Positions 31,323 to 40,353 of a DNA stretch of 58,932 bases are shown one piece after another. Below the pieces are notes generated by a model. The model ran no database searches. It saw only the letters and a list, made by a program, of their open reading frames with translations, and was not told the origin of the DNA. This DNA is from Lysobacterales bacterium (GTDB lineage: Bacteria; Pseudomonadota; Gammaproteobacteria; Xanthomonadales; Wenzhouxiangellaceae), in contig PBLG01000002.1 in assembly GCA_002722315.1 (NCBI GenBank), positions 31,017-89,948 of the forward strand, given 5' to 3'. Position 1 is the first letter of the stretch; the number at the start of each line of letters is the position of its first letter. The translations under genes were made by a program, and so were the position numbers.

Positions 31323-32693
31323 TCAACTGTCGACTTCCCGTGCAGCGTCCAGCGCGTCGGACAACCGGCGGCAGCCCCGAATCGTCAACCGGGCCTTGAC
31401 GCCCTTGACGTTTGCGTGCGGCACCAGCGCGGTCGTGAAGCCCTGCCCGGCTGCCTCGCGCAGGCGCTCTTCGCCGTTGTAGACCGGCCGCAGTTCGCCC
31501 GCCAGTCCGACTTCGCCGAAGGCCGCCAGATGGCGCGGCAGCGGCACCTCGCGAAGTGACGACTGGATTGCAAGCGCGACCGCCAGGTCCGATGCGGTCT
31601 CGCTGACCCGAATGCCGCCGGTGACGTTGACGAACACGTCCTGGTCGTTGACCTGGATGCCGCAATGTCGATTCATCACCGCCAGCAGCATCGCCAGCCG
31701 CCCCGGGTCGACGCCGACCGCGATGCGCCGCGGTTGCGAAAGGCTGCTGGGCGCGACCAGCGCCTGGACCTCGACCAGCATCGGACGGGTGCCCTCGCGC
31801 GTGACCAGCACGCACGAGCCGGCCGCGGGCGCCTCGTCGGTGGACAGGAAGATCGCCGACGGATTGGATACCGCCTTGAGTCCGCCGTCGGTCATCGCGA
31901 ACACACCGAGCTCGTTGGCTGCGCCGAAGCGGTTCTTGACCGAGCGTATCAGGCGAAACCTGCTGCCGGAATCGGACTCGAAATAGAGCACGCCGTCGAC
32001 CATGTGCTCGAGCACCCTCGGGCCGGCGAGCGCACCCTCCTTGGTGACGTGGCCGACCAGCACCACGGTGCAGCCGGTTCGCTTGGCGTACTGAACGAGC
32101 CTGGAGGCGCATTCGCGCACCTGGGCCACCGCACCTGGCGCCGACTGCAAGGATTCACTCCACAGCGTCTGGATGGAATCGATGACCATGAAGCCCGGCC
32201 GGTTGGCTGCGGCCGTGGCCAGCACGGTCTCCAGGCTGGTCTCGGTCAGGCACTCGAGCATCTCGGGATCGAGGCCGAGACGTCTCGCACGCATCGCCAC
32301 CTGGGCGGCCGACTCCTCGCCGGTCACGTAAAGCGCCTTGCGCTCGGCGGCGACCGCGGCCTGGGACTGCAATAAAAGCGTGGACTTGCCGATACCCGGA
32401 TCGCCGCCGATCAGCACTACCGATCCGGGCACCAGGCCACCGCCCAGCACCCGGTCGAGTTCGCTCAGGCCGGAACTGAAGCGCGGGGTATCGCCGGCGC
32501 GCACCGAATCGAGTCGAACCACTTCCGCCGAGCCCTGGCCGGTCCAGCCGCCGCGCCTGGAGCCGGCTGCAGCGGCCTCGGCCACCGACTCGGACAACGA
32601 GTTCCAGGCGCCGCAGTCCGGGCACTGGCCCGACCACTTGGGCTGGCTGGCGCCGCACTCGCCGCAGACATAAAGGGTTTTTGCTTTCGCCAT
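31323..32693 (-). CDS. radA: DNA repair protein RadA
   Basis: A 456-residue RadA (Sms), the RecA-related helicase that processes recombination intermediates. It has an N-terminal zinc finger with Cys10, Cys13, Cys24 and Cys27, Walker A GGDPGIGKST (96-105), Walker B FMVIDSIQT, the RadA-specific KNRFG motif, and a C-terminal Lon-protease-like domain lacking the catalytic Ser (VNVTGGIRVSETASDLAVALA). Complete and of normal length. It is transcribed toward the WS/DGAT gene, 70 bp before it, and divergent from the PspF-like gene. Confidence 0.97.
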   Translation of the reverse strand: MAKAKTLYVCGECGASQPKWSGQCPDCGAWNSLSESVAEAAAAGSRRGGWTGQGSAEVVRLDSVRAGDTPRFSSGLSELDRVLGGGLVPGSVVLIGGDPGIGKSTLLLQSQAAVAAERKALYVTGEESAAQVAMRARRLGLDPEMLECLTETSLETVLATAAANRPGFMVIDSIQTLWSESLQSAPGAVAQVRECASRLVQYAKRTGCTVVLVGHVTKEGALAGPRVLEHMVDGVLYFESDSGSRFRLIRSVKNRFGAANELGVFAMTDGGLKAVSNPSAIFLSTDEAPAAGSCVLVTREGTRPMLVEVQALVAPSSLSQPRRIAVGVDPGRLAMLLAVMNRHCGIQVNDQDVFVNVTGGIRVSETASDLAVALAIQSSLREVPLPRHLAAFGEVGLAGELRPVYNGEERLREAAGQGFTTALVPHANVKGVKARLTIRGCRRLSDALDAAREVDS

Positions 32694-32821
32694 CGCGCTA
32701 TTCTGGCAGAACCCCTGCGGTTGGAGGCCACGACTTCGACGCCGGTGTCCTTTCGGGCCGGCATGCGGGATAATCCGTCCAGGCGCAATCGATTGCCTGC
32801 GAATATGGGACCCTTGAAAGC

Positions 32822-33799
32822 ATGAAGCGCGAAGAACAGCCGCTGATCGGAGAATCCGGCGCGTTCCTGGAAACGCTGGAGCAGGTTTCGCGCGCCGCCG
32901 ACCTGAATCGTCCGGTGCTGGTCGTCGGCGAACGCGGCACCGGCAAGGAGCTGATCGCCGAGCGGCTTCACTTTCTCTCGTCGCGCTGGGACCAGCCGCT
33001 GGTCAAGCTCAACTGCGCGGCGATCAGCCCGTCGCTGCTCGAGTCCGAGCTGTTCGGCCACGAGGCGGGCGCCTTCACCGACGCCGGGAGCCTCCGTATC
33101 GGCCGCTTCGAACAGGCCGACGACGGCACGCTGTTCCTGGACGAACTGGCCACGACGTCCGACGCGGTCCAGGAAAAGATCCTGCGCATCGTGGAGTACG
33201 GCGAATTCGAGCGGCTGGGATCGTCGAAGACGGTTTCGGTGGATGTTCGCGTGGTCGGCGCGACCAACGAGGACCTGCCGTCGCTGGCCGCGGCCGGCCG
33301 ATTCCGCGCCGACCTGCTCGATCGGCTGTCGTTCGACGTGATCACGCTCCCGCCGTTACGCGAAAGGCGCGAGGATGTGCTGCCGCTGGCCGAGCATTTC
33401 GCCATGCGGATGTCGCGCGAGCTGGGCCGCGAGCTGTTCGCCGGGTTTTCGGATAGCGCCATCCGGCAGATGCACGCCCATGGATGGCCGGGCAACGTGC
33501 GCGAGCTCAAGAACGCGGTCGAACGGGCGGTCTACCGGCACGACGCGCCGGACAAGCCGATTCGCGCACTGCAGCTCGATCCGTTCGAGTCTCCCTGGCG
33601 TCCGGCCGTCAACGACAAGGACGCCGAAACGGGCCCGAAAACCCTTCCCGACGACCTGCGCGGCTGGCTGGACGCCCAGGAACGCGCCGTCGTCGAGCGC
33701 GCGCTCGCCGAAGCCGACGGCAACCGGAAGCAGGCCGCCAGGCGGCTCGGCCTGAGCTACGACCAGATCCGGGGCATTCTGCGCAAGCACTCGCTGTAA
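32822..33799 (+). CDS. pspF: PspF-like sigma-54 activator with GAFTDA loop
   Basis: A 325-residue bacterial enhancer-binding protein with no N-terminal regulatory domain, as in PspF. The AAA+ domain spans about 8-240: Walker A GERGTGKE, FGHEAGAFTDA, GTLFLDELATTS (Walker B), FRADLLDRLSFDVITLPPLRER and the arginine-finger region. The C-terminal Fis-type helix-turn-helix is NRKQAARRLGLSYDQIRGILRKH. The sigma-54 contact loop, GAFTGA in E. coli PspF (83-88), is GAFTDA here at identical numbering. The Gly to Asp change at 87 affects a residue important for sigma-54 engagement. No psp genes are adjacent, so targets are unknown. Confidence 0.88.
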   Translation: MKREEQPLIGESGAFLETLEQVSRAADLNRPVLVVGERGTGKELIAERLHFLSSRWDQPLVKLNCAAISPSLLESELFGHEAGAFTDAGSLRIGRFEQADDGTLFLDELATTSDAVQEKILRIVEYGEFERLGSSKTVSVDVRVVGATNEDLPSLAAAGRFRADLLDRLSFDVITLPPLRERREDVLPLAEHFAMRMSRELGRELFAGFSDSAIRQMHAHGWPGNVRELKNAVERAVYRHDAPDKPIRALQLDPFESPWRPAVNDKDAETGPKTLPDDLRGWLDAQERAVVERALAEADGNRKQAARRLGLSYDQIRGILRKHSL

Positions 33800-33843
33800 A
33801 AAAGGCATGAATCCGCAAGACGCTACGCCCGCGGCGTTCGGCC

Positions 33844-34926
33844 TCAACGTTCGCGGTAAGCCACCCGACGGGTCACGCGGCAAAGCAGTTCGTAGGGAAT
33901 CGTGCCGACCGTCTCGGCGACCCGCTCCACCGGCAACCCCTGGCCCCAGAGCACGACCGGGTCGCCGACGCGGGCATCGGGCTGGCCCTGCAGGTCGATC
34001 GTGATCATGTCCATCGACACGCGTCCGGCAAGCCGCTGCTCGCGGCCGTTGACCAGCACCGGTGCGCCATCGGGCATGTTGCGCGGATAGCCGTCGCCGT
34101 AGCCGATCGCCGCCACCCCCACCCGCATGTCGCGCGACGCGACGAACCGAGCGCCGTAGCCGATGGTGTCACCGGCGGGGACCTCGTTGACCGCGATCAG
34201 CCGGGTTTCGAAGGTCATCACCGGTTCCAGCCCCAGCGCCGGCCCATGGCGCCCGGCGACCGGCGAGACGCCGTAAAGCAGCAGCCCGGCGCGAACCCAG
34301 TCGCGCCGGGTTTCGGGCAGGTTCAGCAGCGCCGCCGAATTGGCCAGGCACTGCGGGCCCGACAAGCCCTGAACGGCATGGTCGAATGCCGCGATCTGGC
34401 GCCGGTTAAGGGGGTGCTCCGGCCGGTCGGCGCACGCGAAGTGGGTCATCAGCACGACCTGTTCGACGCCTTCGAGGGCCAGCAGCCGTGCATGAATCTC
34501 GCGCGCCCGGCCCGGCGGAAAGCCGAGCCTGTGCATGCCCGAATCGAGCTTGAGCCATATCCGCGGCCCCGGCGCGCGTGCCGAGGCCTCGATCCAGTCA
34601 AGCTGGCTCGGATGATGTACGACCATCTCCAGCCCCAACCGCGCCACCGCCTCCAGCTCGGCCGGGGCCATGACGCCCTCGAGCAGCAGTACCGGCACTC
34701 GCGGCTCAAGCGCCCGGATGGCGCGCGCTTCATCCATCGTCGCGACGGCCAGCATGTCGACATCGACCAGCGCCGGCAGGCATCGCTTGAGGCCGTGACC
34801 GTAGGCGTCGGCCTTGACCACCGCCATGACCCGGGCACCGTCGCTCAGCGCGCGAACGCGCTGCAGGTTGTGGCGAAGCGCGGATGGCGTAATGGTTGCG
34901 AATGTATTGCGGGACAAGTCTGTCAA
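33844..34926 (-). CDS. alr: alanine racemase
   Basis: A 360-residue PLP enzyme making D-alanine for peptidoglycan. The PLP lysine is in VVKADAYGHG (Lys38) and the catalytic tyrosine in TIGYGARF, with GRVSMDMI near the C terminus; the fold-type III barrel is complete. The start is unusual: TTG at 34926 sits directly after GGAG, which is too close. A second in-frame TTG three codons later (34917) has a 9-nt spacing from that GGAG and may be the real start. Confidence 0.95.
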   Translation of the reverse strand: MTDLSRNTFATITPSALRHNLQRVRALSDGARVMAVVKADAYGHGLKRCLPALVDVDMLAVATMDEARAIRALEPRVPVLLLEGVMAPAELEAVARLGLEMVVHHPSQLDWIEASARAPGPRIWLKLDSGMHRLGFPPGRAREIHARLLALEGVEQVVLMTHFACADRPEHPLNRRQIAAFDHAVQGLSGPQCLANSAALLNLPETRRDWVRAGLLLYGVSPVAGRHGPALGLEPVMTFETRLIAVNEVPAGDTIGYGARFVASRDMRVGVAAIGYGDGYPRNMPDGAPVLVNGREQRLAGRVSMDMITIDLQGQPDARVGDPVVLWGQGLPVERVAETVGTIPYELLCRVTRRVAYRER

Positions 34927-34972
34927 CTCCGGCTTGCTTGGAGAGAAGTGCTGGAGAGCGTCGCCCGGCGGG

Positions 34973-35728
34973 TCAGAAAACGCCGGGTACCAGCCACCAG
35001 CTTCGGCGACGATACGCCGCCCACTCGGGATGGCGCGCCATGCGCTGCTCCTTGACGCGCATGTTGACCGCGAATACGCCCAGCCAGACCCACGCCAGCA
35101 CCAGCCAGGGCAGCCAGTGCCAGACCATCAGCGCGAAGCTGGCATAGATCATCATCTCGCCGAGGTAATTCGGGTGCCTGATGTAGCGGAACATGCCGTC
35201 GGTGATCAATCCCGGGCGCTCGCGCAGCGTGAAGTACTTCTGGGCGTCGGCCGAGGTCATGATCGTGCAGCCCAGCAGACACAGCGATATGCACAGGCCG
35301 TACCAGGCCGCCTCGGGCGCCGGATATGCCGTATCGGCAGCGCCTGAAACCAGTAACCAGCCGAAAACCCAGTACCAGCCGAGCACGCCGACAAACGCGG
35401 CAGCAGCCCCGCCGATCGTGATCCTGCGCTGCCAGGCCGGGTCGGGGAACGCGAGGTCCTTGACCAGCCAGACGATTCCGTATCCGCCATGCAGCGCGAA
35501 ATAGACCCATTCGCGCGTGCCCCAGGCGTCGTAGTACCACATAAGGCACAGCAGGAATACCGGGGTGCCGGCTTTCTGGAAATCGATCACCTGGTTGAAG
35601 CTGAACGGCCTGGGGCCGCCACCGAGGTCGGTGGTCAGCCAGTTCGTCCAGGCCTGGATCGAGGCCGCGCGGGATCGTGTCGCGGCAGCCGCGCGGTCTT
35701 TATCGGCGGGCATTGCCCGGTTGATCAC
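34973..35728 (-). CDS. DUF1295 / isoprenylcysteine-methyltransferase-like membrane protein
   Basis: A 251-residue polytopic membrane protein with about six helices and a C-terminal ICMT/steroid-reductase-like signature (GLITDGMFRYIRHPNYLGEMMIYASFALM region, then PEWAAYRRR). This RHPNYLGE motif marks SAM- or NADPH-dependent membrane enzymes of the DUF1295 group. The GTG at 35728 overlaps the M3 peptidase stop (GTGA); ATG 35713 is an alternative. The substrate is unknown, and DUF1295 cannot be assigned to methyl transfer or reduction from sequence alone. Confidence 0.78.
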   Translation of the reverse strand: MINRAMPADKDRAAAATRSRAASIQAWTNWLTTDLGGGPRPFSFNQVIDFQKAGTPVFLLCLMWYYDAWGTREWVYFALHGGYGIVWLVKDLAFPDPAWQRRITIGGAAAAFVGVLGWYWVFGWLLVSGAADTAYPAPEAAWYGLCISLCLLGCTIMTSADAQKYFTLRERPGLITDGMFRYIRHPNYLGEMMIYASFALMVWHWLPWLVLAWVWLGVFAVNMRVKEQRMARHPEWAAYRRRSWWLVPGVF

Positions 35729-37953
35729 ATGGGACCGGTGGTTTCGCCCGTGCCTTCGACCGGCGCCAGTCCGCGGCGCTCGAGCAGCGGCTGGATATCG
35801 GGGTCGCGGCCGGCGAAGTCGCGGAACAGCTGCATGGCGTCCTTGCTGCCACCCTGCGACAGCAGCGCCTTGCGGAAATGGTCGCCGTTCTCACGGGTCA
35901 GGCCGCCGTTTTCCTTGAACCACTTGACGCTGTCCGCGTCCAGCACCTCGCTCCAGATGTAGGAGTAATATCCGGCCGAGTAGCCACCCATGATGTGCGA
36001 GAAATAGGTCGTGCGGTAGCGCGGGGGCACCGGATCGTAGGCGATGCCGGCCTGCTCGAGACAATCAGCCTCGAACTGCAGGATGTCTTCGCTGGCCGGG
36101 ATCTTGTCGGCCGGCAGCGTGTGATAGCACATGTCGAGAATCGAGGCCGCCAGGTACTCGGTCGTGCGGTAACCCTCGTTGAAGGTCTCGGCCTCGATCA
36201 CGCGATCGAGCAGTTCCTGCGGAATCCGCTCGCCGGTTTCGTAATGCAGCGCATAGTTCTCGAGAATGGTGGGCCAGGTCGCCCACATCTCGTTGACCTG
36301 CGACGGATACTCGACAAAGTCGCGCGGCACCGAGGTGCCGGCAAAGCTCGGGTACTCCACGTCGGAAAACATCCCGTGCAGCGCGTGGCCGAACTCGTGG
36401 AACATCGTCGTGACCTCGTCCAGCGTCATCAGCGTGGGCTGCCCTTCGGGCGGCTTGGGAATGTTCTGGTGGTTTGCCACCACCGGCTCGGTGCCCAGCA
36501 GTCCGGACTGGGAAACGTAGGCGTTCATCCAGGCACCGCCGCGCTTGGAGGGACGGGCGTAGAAGTCGCCCAGGAAGATGGCCAGACGCTCGCCGTCGGC
36601 GTCGAACACCTCGAACGCCCGAACGTCCGGGTGGTAGACCGGCAGATCGGGACGCTCCTCGAACGTGATGCCGTAGACCTGCTCGGCGGCATGGAAGACG
36701 CCGTTGATCAGCACACTGTCCAGCTCGAAGTACGGCTTGATCTGGCTTTCGTCGAAGTCGTACTTCTGCTGGCGCACTTTCTCTGCGTAAAACGGCCAGT
36801 CCCATGACTGCAGCTCGAACGGTTCGTCGGCCGTCTCGTCGATCATCGCCTGCAGCGCTTCGCCTTCCTTGCGTGCGTTGGCGACCGAAACCGGCGCGAG
36901 CGTGCCCAGCATCCCGTCGACGGCAGCGACCGTGCCGGCGGTGCGTTCCTCGAGCACGAAATCGGCATGCGTGTCGTAGCCGAGCATGTTTGCCTTTTCC
37001 GCTCTCAGTTCAAGCACCCGGGAGACGATCTCGCGGTTGTCGAACTCGCCGCCGCGGCTGCCGCGCTGGAGCGAGGCCTCCATCAGGCGCTGGCGGGTCT
37101 GACGGTTTTCCAGCGAAGTCAGCTGCGGCTGGCTGGAGAAGTTCATCAGCGTCAGCACGTATTTGCCGTCGTGGCCGCGGTCGGCGGCCTCGCTGGCGGC
37201 AGCGTCGATCTGCGCGTCGCTCAGCCCCTGGAGTTCCAGCGCCGTGTCGACCACGATCGCCGAATCGTTGACTTCCTTGAGCACGTTCTGCGAAAACGCC
37301 GTGCCCAGCCGCGCCAGCTCCGCGTTGATTTCGCGCAATCGTACCTTCTGTTCCTCCGAAAGCCGGGCGCCGGCGCGAACGAAGTCGCGGCGATATTCCT
37401 CGAGCAAACGCATCTGCTCGGCGTCGAGTTCGAGCGCTTCACGGCCCTGGTAGAGCGCCTCTATGCGCGCGAACAGGTCCGGGTTCAGCTGGATCGCATC
37501 ACTGTGCGCGGTAAGCCGCGGCGTCATTTCGCGCTGGATTTCCTGGCGGGTATCGTTTGTGTCGGCGCTGACCAGGGCGAAGAACACCGAGGTGACGCGG
37601 TCCAGCAGCCGACCGCTGCGCTCCATCGCGACGACGGTGTTTTCGAAAGTCGGCGGTTCCGGATTGCCGGCGATCGTCTCGATTTCCGCGAGATGTTCTT
37701 CCATCCCGCGTTCCATTGCCGGAACGAAATGCTCGTCGGCGATGCGATCGAACGGCGGCATCTGGTTGGGCAGCGTGGAAATCTCGAAGAACGGGTTCTC
37801 GTCTGCCTGCGCCGCAACTTCGGTCACGGTTTCCTCGACTTCCTCCAGGGCCTGTTCGACTGCTTCGGGCGGCGCATGCTCGGTATCGCTGCAGGCGGCC
37901 AGCGCCAGCGCCAGCACGCTCATCGTAAGAACTCGGTAGGACATCATGTGCAT
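35725..37953 (-). CDS. M3-family metallopeptidase, lipoprotein (Dcp-like)
   Basis: A 742-residue zinc peptidase of the thimet oligopeptidase/peptidyl-dipeptidase Dcp family. The N terminus is a lipoprotein signal ending LALAACSD, so it is probably anchored in the periplasm. The zinc motif HEFGH is at about residue 518 (MFHEFGHALHG) with the downstream Glu in the family-typical segment. Three start ATGs are closely spaced (37953, 37947, 37944); AAGAGA best suits 37947. It would trim peptides in the periplasm. It is coupled to the DUF1295 gene by GTGA. Confidence 0.93.
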   Translation of the reverse strand: MHMMSYRVLTMSVLALALAACSDTEHAPPEAVEQALEEVEETVTEVAAQADENPFFEISTLPNQMPPFDRIADEHFVPAMERGMEEHLAEIETIAGNPEPPTFENTVVAMERSGRLLDRVTSVFFALVSADTNDTRQEIQREMTPRLTAHSDAIQLNPDLFARIEALYQGREALELDAEQMRLLEEYRRDFVRAGARLSEEQKVRLREINAELARLGTAFSQNVLKEVNDSAIVVDTALELQGLSDAQIDAAASEAADRGHDGKYVLTLMNFSSQPQLTSLENRQTRQRLMEASLQRGSRGGEFDNREIVSRVLELRAEKANMLGYDTHADFVLEERTAGTVAAVDGMLGTLAPVSVANARKEGEALQAMIDETADEPFELQSWDWPFYAEKVRQQKYDFDESQIKPYFELDSVLINGVFHAAEQVYGITFEERPDLPVYHPDVRAFEVFDADGERLAIFLGDFYARPSKRGGAWMNAYVSQSGLLGTEPVVANHQNIPKPPEGQPTLMTLDEVTTMFHEFGHALHGMFSDVEYPSFAGTSVPRDFVEYPSQVNEMWATWPTILENYALHYETGERIPQELLDRVIEAETFNEGYRTTEYLAASILDMCYHTLPADKIPASEDILQFEADCLEQAGIAYDPVPPRYRTTYFSHIMGGYSAGYYSYIWSEVLDADSVKWFKENGGLTRENGDHFRKALLSQGGSKDAMQLFRDFAGRDPDIQPLLERRGLAPVEGTGETTGPM

Positions 37954-38043
37954 TCTCTTGTGGACTGTTGGGTCAATTGATCAATCGTAGCAAATTGCCG
38001 ATACGGCACGCCGGCCGACGCGTCATCGACGGACAGGGCGGCG

Positions 38044-38625
38044 CTACCAGGTCAGGTCGTCCGGCACCGGCGGATAGTCATGCTCGTCTTCACGGCTTTC
38101 AGGCTCGGTGCCGGTGAGGTCGGGCACCAGGTCGGCGGCCAGCGCCTTGTAGCGCGCCAGCACATCGGGCTCGACGATCAGGTAGCGTCCGCGCAGGTTC
38201 ACGATGCCGAGATTCCCGCTGTTGATCGCCTCGCGCTGCTCGGGGGTGCAGAGCACGCGCCGGATACGCCCGAGGTGCTCGAAATAGCGCGGCAACTCGC
38301 CCTCATCGACGTTGAGCGCCCTGCCCTCCACGATCGCATCGAGTTCGAGATTTCGCTTGCGCCGGGCTTCCTGGTCGGCGACGCGGGCCTGCTTGACCCG
38401 CTCGGCCTCTTCCTTTTCCGCCTTGCGCCTGGCCCGCCAGGCACGTTCCAGATCCGACGCCTGCGGCTTGCCGGCGTCCGGGCGCCTGCCGGGCTTCTTC
38501 TTTCCCTGCTGATTTCGCGGCGCTTTCCTGTTGCCGCCGGGGGCGGTTCCGCCACCCTTTTTCTCCGGTTTCCGGCGCTCTTCGGCCAGTCCGGTTTTCA
38601 GTAAAGCATCCTGAAGCGATCCCAT
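38044..38625 (-). CDS. DUF2058 family protein
   Basis: A 193-residue nucleoprotein/polynucleotide-associated-like protein of the DUF2058 (YaiL) family. The opening MGSLQDALLKTGL and the Lys/Arg-rich coiled region (20-95) are typical, followed by a compact C-terminal domain with GRIRRVLCTPEQREAI and GRYLIVEPDV. It is predicted cytoplasmic and basic, consistent with RNA association, although the family role is unproven. It stands alone between the M3 peptidase and FKBP genes. Confidence 0.85.
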   Translation of the reverse strand: MGSLQDALLKTGLAEERRKPEKKGGGTAPGGNRKAPRNQQGKKKPGRRPDAGKPQASDLERAWRARRKAEKEEAERVKQARVADQEARRKRNLELDAIVEGRALNVDEGELPRYFEHLGRIRRVLCTPEQREAINSGNLGIVNLRGRYLIVEPDVLARYKALAADLVPDLTGTEPESREDEHDYPPVPDDLTW

Positions 38626-38700
38626 ACCGGTATTCTCTTGGAGTCGGTTTGCCGCGACCGGGAAGGCCCGGCCACGGCGAAATTTTTACTGGCGACCGGG

Positions 38701-39417
38701 TCAGTCCGACGAATCGGCAGCCGGGTTCGCGACAACCTCGAGCAGCTCGACTTCGAAAATCAGCGTGGCGTTGGGCCCGATCGGCCCCGGGCGGCCCTGT
38801 TCACCGTAGGCGAGCTCGGAAGGCACGAAGAATTCGTACTTGGCGCCTTCCTTCATCAGCTGAACGCCCTCGGTCCAGCCTGGAATCACCTGGTTGAGGC
38901 CGAAGGTCGCCGGCTCGCCGCGCGCATAGGAACTGTCGAACTCGACACCGTTGATCAGCTTGCCGCGGTAGTGAACGGTCACGCGATCGTCGGCGTCGGG
39001 GCTGGCGCCCTCGCCCTCCGTGATGACGCGGTACTGGAGGCCGGAATCGGTCACCATGACGCCTTCCTTGTCGGCGTTGGCGGCGAGAAAGGCCTCGCCC
39101 TCCTCGGCGTTGATGCGCGCTTCCTCACCGCGTTCCTCGGCCAGCTGCTGCTGCCGCCGCTGGATGAACTGCTCGCGTTCGGCCAGCGCTTCTTCCTGGG
39201 TCAGCAGAGTTTCCTCCCCGAGATAGCTCGCGCGCAGACCCTGCATCAGGATATCGATATCCAGCGGCATGTCCTGTCCGGCCAGCGATTGTCCGATATC
39301 CATGCCAATGGTGTAGCTGAGTCTTTCTTCCGGCGTTTCCAGTTGCTCGGTCTGGGCGAGCGCGAAACTGCTCGCGAGCGCAGCCGTGGCCGCGATGATG
39401 ACGAGATTGCGATTCAT
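38701..39417 (-). CDS. periplasmic FKBP-type peptidyl-prolyl isomerase
   Basis: A 238-residue exported FkpA/Mip-like isomerase. A signal peptide (MNRNLVIIAATAALASSFALA) is followed by an N-terminal helical dimerisation domain (about 25-115) rich in Glu/Gln, then the FKBP domain (about 120-228): VTVHYRGKLINGVEFDSS, FGLNQVIPGWTEGVQLM, LAYGEQGRPGPIGPNATLIFEVEL. It would catalyse prolyl isomerisation and act as a chaperone for envelope proteins. ATG 39417 was chosen for the signal peptide and the GGAGT upstream. Confidence 0.93.
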   Translation of the reverse strand: MNRNLVIIAATAALASSFALAQTEQLETPEERLSYTIGMDIGQSLAGQDMPLDIDILMQGLRASYLGEETLLTQEEALAEREQFIQRRQQQLAEERGEEARINAEEGEAFLAANADKEGVMVTDSGLQYRVITEGEGASPDADDRVTVHYRGKLINGVEFDSSYARGEPATFGLNQVIPGWTEGVQLMKEGAKYEFFVPSELAYGEQGRPGPIGPNATLIFEVELLEVVANPAADSSD

Positions 39418-39613
39418 TTTGAGTGACTCCGAATGGTCTTTTGAATGAATGGAAGGCAGCTTTTCCAGGCGCTGCTTCAATGCAGACAGACAATCTGCTC
39501 GGGAGTTGACCGCAGCGGCCGGCTCCCGTTCACTTGACTTTTGCGAAATGATACCAGCAGGCGTCGCCTTGGACGAGACGATTCGGACATTCGCCGAAAG
39601 TTTGCCGGGGCGG

Positions 39614-39642
39614 TTGACAGTGTCGTGGTGTGCTAGTATAGT
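39614..39642 (+). promoter_or_regulatory. strong sigma-70 promoter of the ytrA-type ABC operon
   Basis: TTGACA (39614-39619), an exact 17-bp spacer and TATAGT (39637-39642), nearly consensus. It lies about 50 bp before the small-protein ATG and overlaps the palindromic operator. Confidence 0.85.
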
Positions 39643-39651
39643 AAAACACCA
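39626..39651. promoter_or_regulatory. YtrA-type palindromic operator
   Basis: TGGTGT at 39626-39631 and ACACCA at 39646-39651 form perfect inverted arms spaced by 14 nt (containing AGTATAGT). The site covers the -10 element, so the GntR/YtrA repressor encoded downstream would block its own promoter. Confidence 0.65.
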
Positions 39652-39690
39652 GTACATGACAGCACGCGATCAGATCGCAAGGAGCACCCG

Positions 39691-39978
39691 ATGTTGCCGA
39701 TCACGAACCAGAGAGCAGTCCACATTCCGCACAGCATCGCCACGGCGGCGGCGATCATCGGGCTGATTGCCGCACTGAGCTGGGACGTATCCGGCAACGA
39801 AGCTACCAGGCCCGACGCCGCAGGCGTCGCGCTCGATCATGTCGCTTCGATTTCAGCGCAGGAGCCGGAGGCGCCGGGTGAAAAGCCTGCACAACCCCGT
39901 TCCGGCGCCTCCGATGCCGAACCCGGCACGTTCTCCGGCCTGCTGCCGCTGGTTCTGCCCAGCATCTCCGGCTATTGA
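39691..39978 (+). CDS. small single-pass membrane protein leading the ytrA operon
   Basis: A 95-residue protein not recognised as a known family. One hydrophobic helix (about 16-31, IATAAAIIGLIAALSW) precedes a Pro/Glu/Ala-rich segment and a hydrophobic C terminus (LLPLVLPSISGY). AAGGAG lies 6 nt before the ATG, and the stop overlaps the GntR start (TGATG), so it is a genuine translated member of the operon. It could be a small partner of the ABC transporter encoded downstream or a peptide that sets translation of the regulator. Confidence 0.72.
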   Translation: MLPITNQRAVHIPHSIATAAAIIGLIAALSWDVSGNEATRPDAAGVALDHVASISAQEPEAPGEKPAQPRSGASDAEPGTFSGLLPLVLPSISGY

Positions 39979-40334
39979 TGGCTCAGCACTGGGACGATAA
40001 CCAGCCGATCTACTGGCAGCTGCGCGAGCAGACGGTCTCGGCCATTCTCGACGGCACGCTCAAGGAGGGCGAGCCGCTGCCGTCGGTTCGACAGGTCGCG
40101 ATCGATTTCCAGATCAATCCGCTCACCGTCTCGAAGGCGTATCAGTCGCTGGTCGACGACGAACTTGTGGAGAAGCGGCGCGGCGTCGGCATGTTCGTCG
40201 TCGACGGCGCCAGGCGACGCCTGATGCAGAGCGAACGGGAGCATTTCCTGGCCGAAGAGTGGCCTCGAATCGCGCAGCGGATAAGCAAGCTCGGACTCGA
40301 TCCGGTCGAGCTGATCAAATCGATTGAAGATTGA
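39978..40334 (+). CDS. GntR-family (YtrA subfamily) repressor
   Basis: A 118-residue short GntR regulator of the YtrA type: winged-helix domain (about 8-75, with PSVRQVAIDFQINPLTVSKAYQSLVDDELVEKRRG) followed by only a short helical dimerisation tail. YtrA proteins normally repress an ABC transporter operon that contains them. The 26-bp palindrome over the promoter fits this. It is coupled to the upstream small gene by TGATG and lies 19 bp before the ATPase gene. Confidence 0.93.
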   Translation: MAQHWDDNQPIYWQLREQTVSAILDGTLKEGEPLPSVRQVAIDFQINPLTVSKAYQSLVDDELVEKRRGVGMFVVDGARRRLMQSEREHFLAEEWPRIAQRISKLGLDPVELIKSIED

Positions 40335-40353
40335 AAAAACGGGAGTAGAACGC

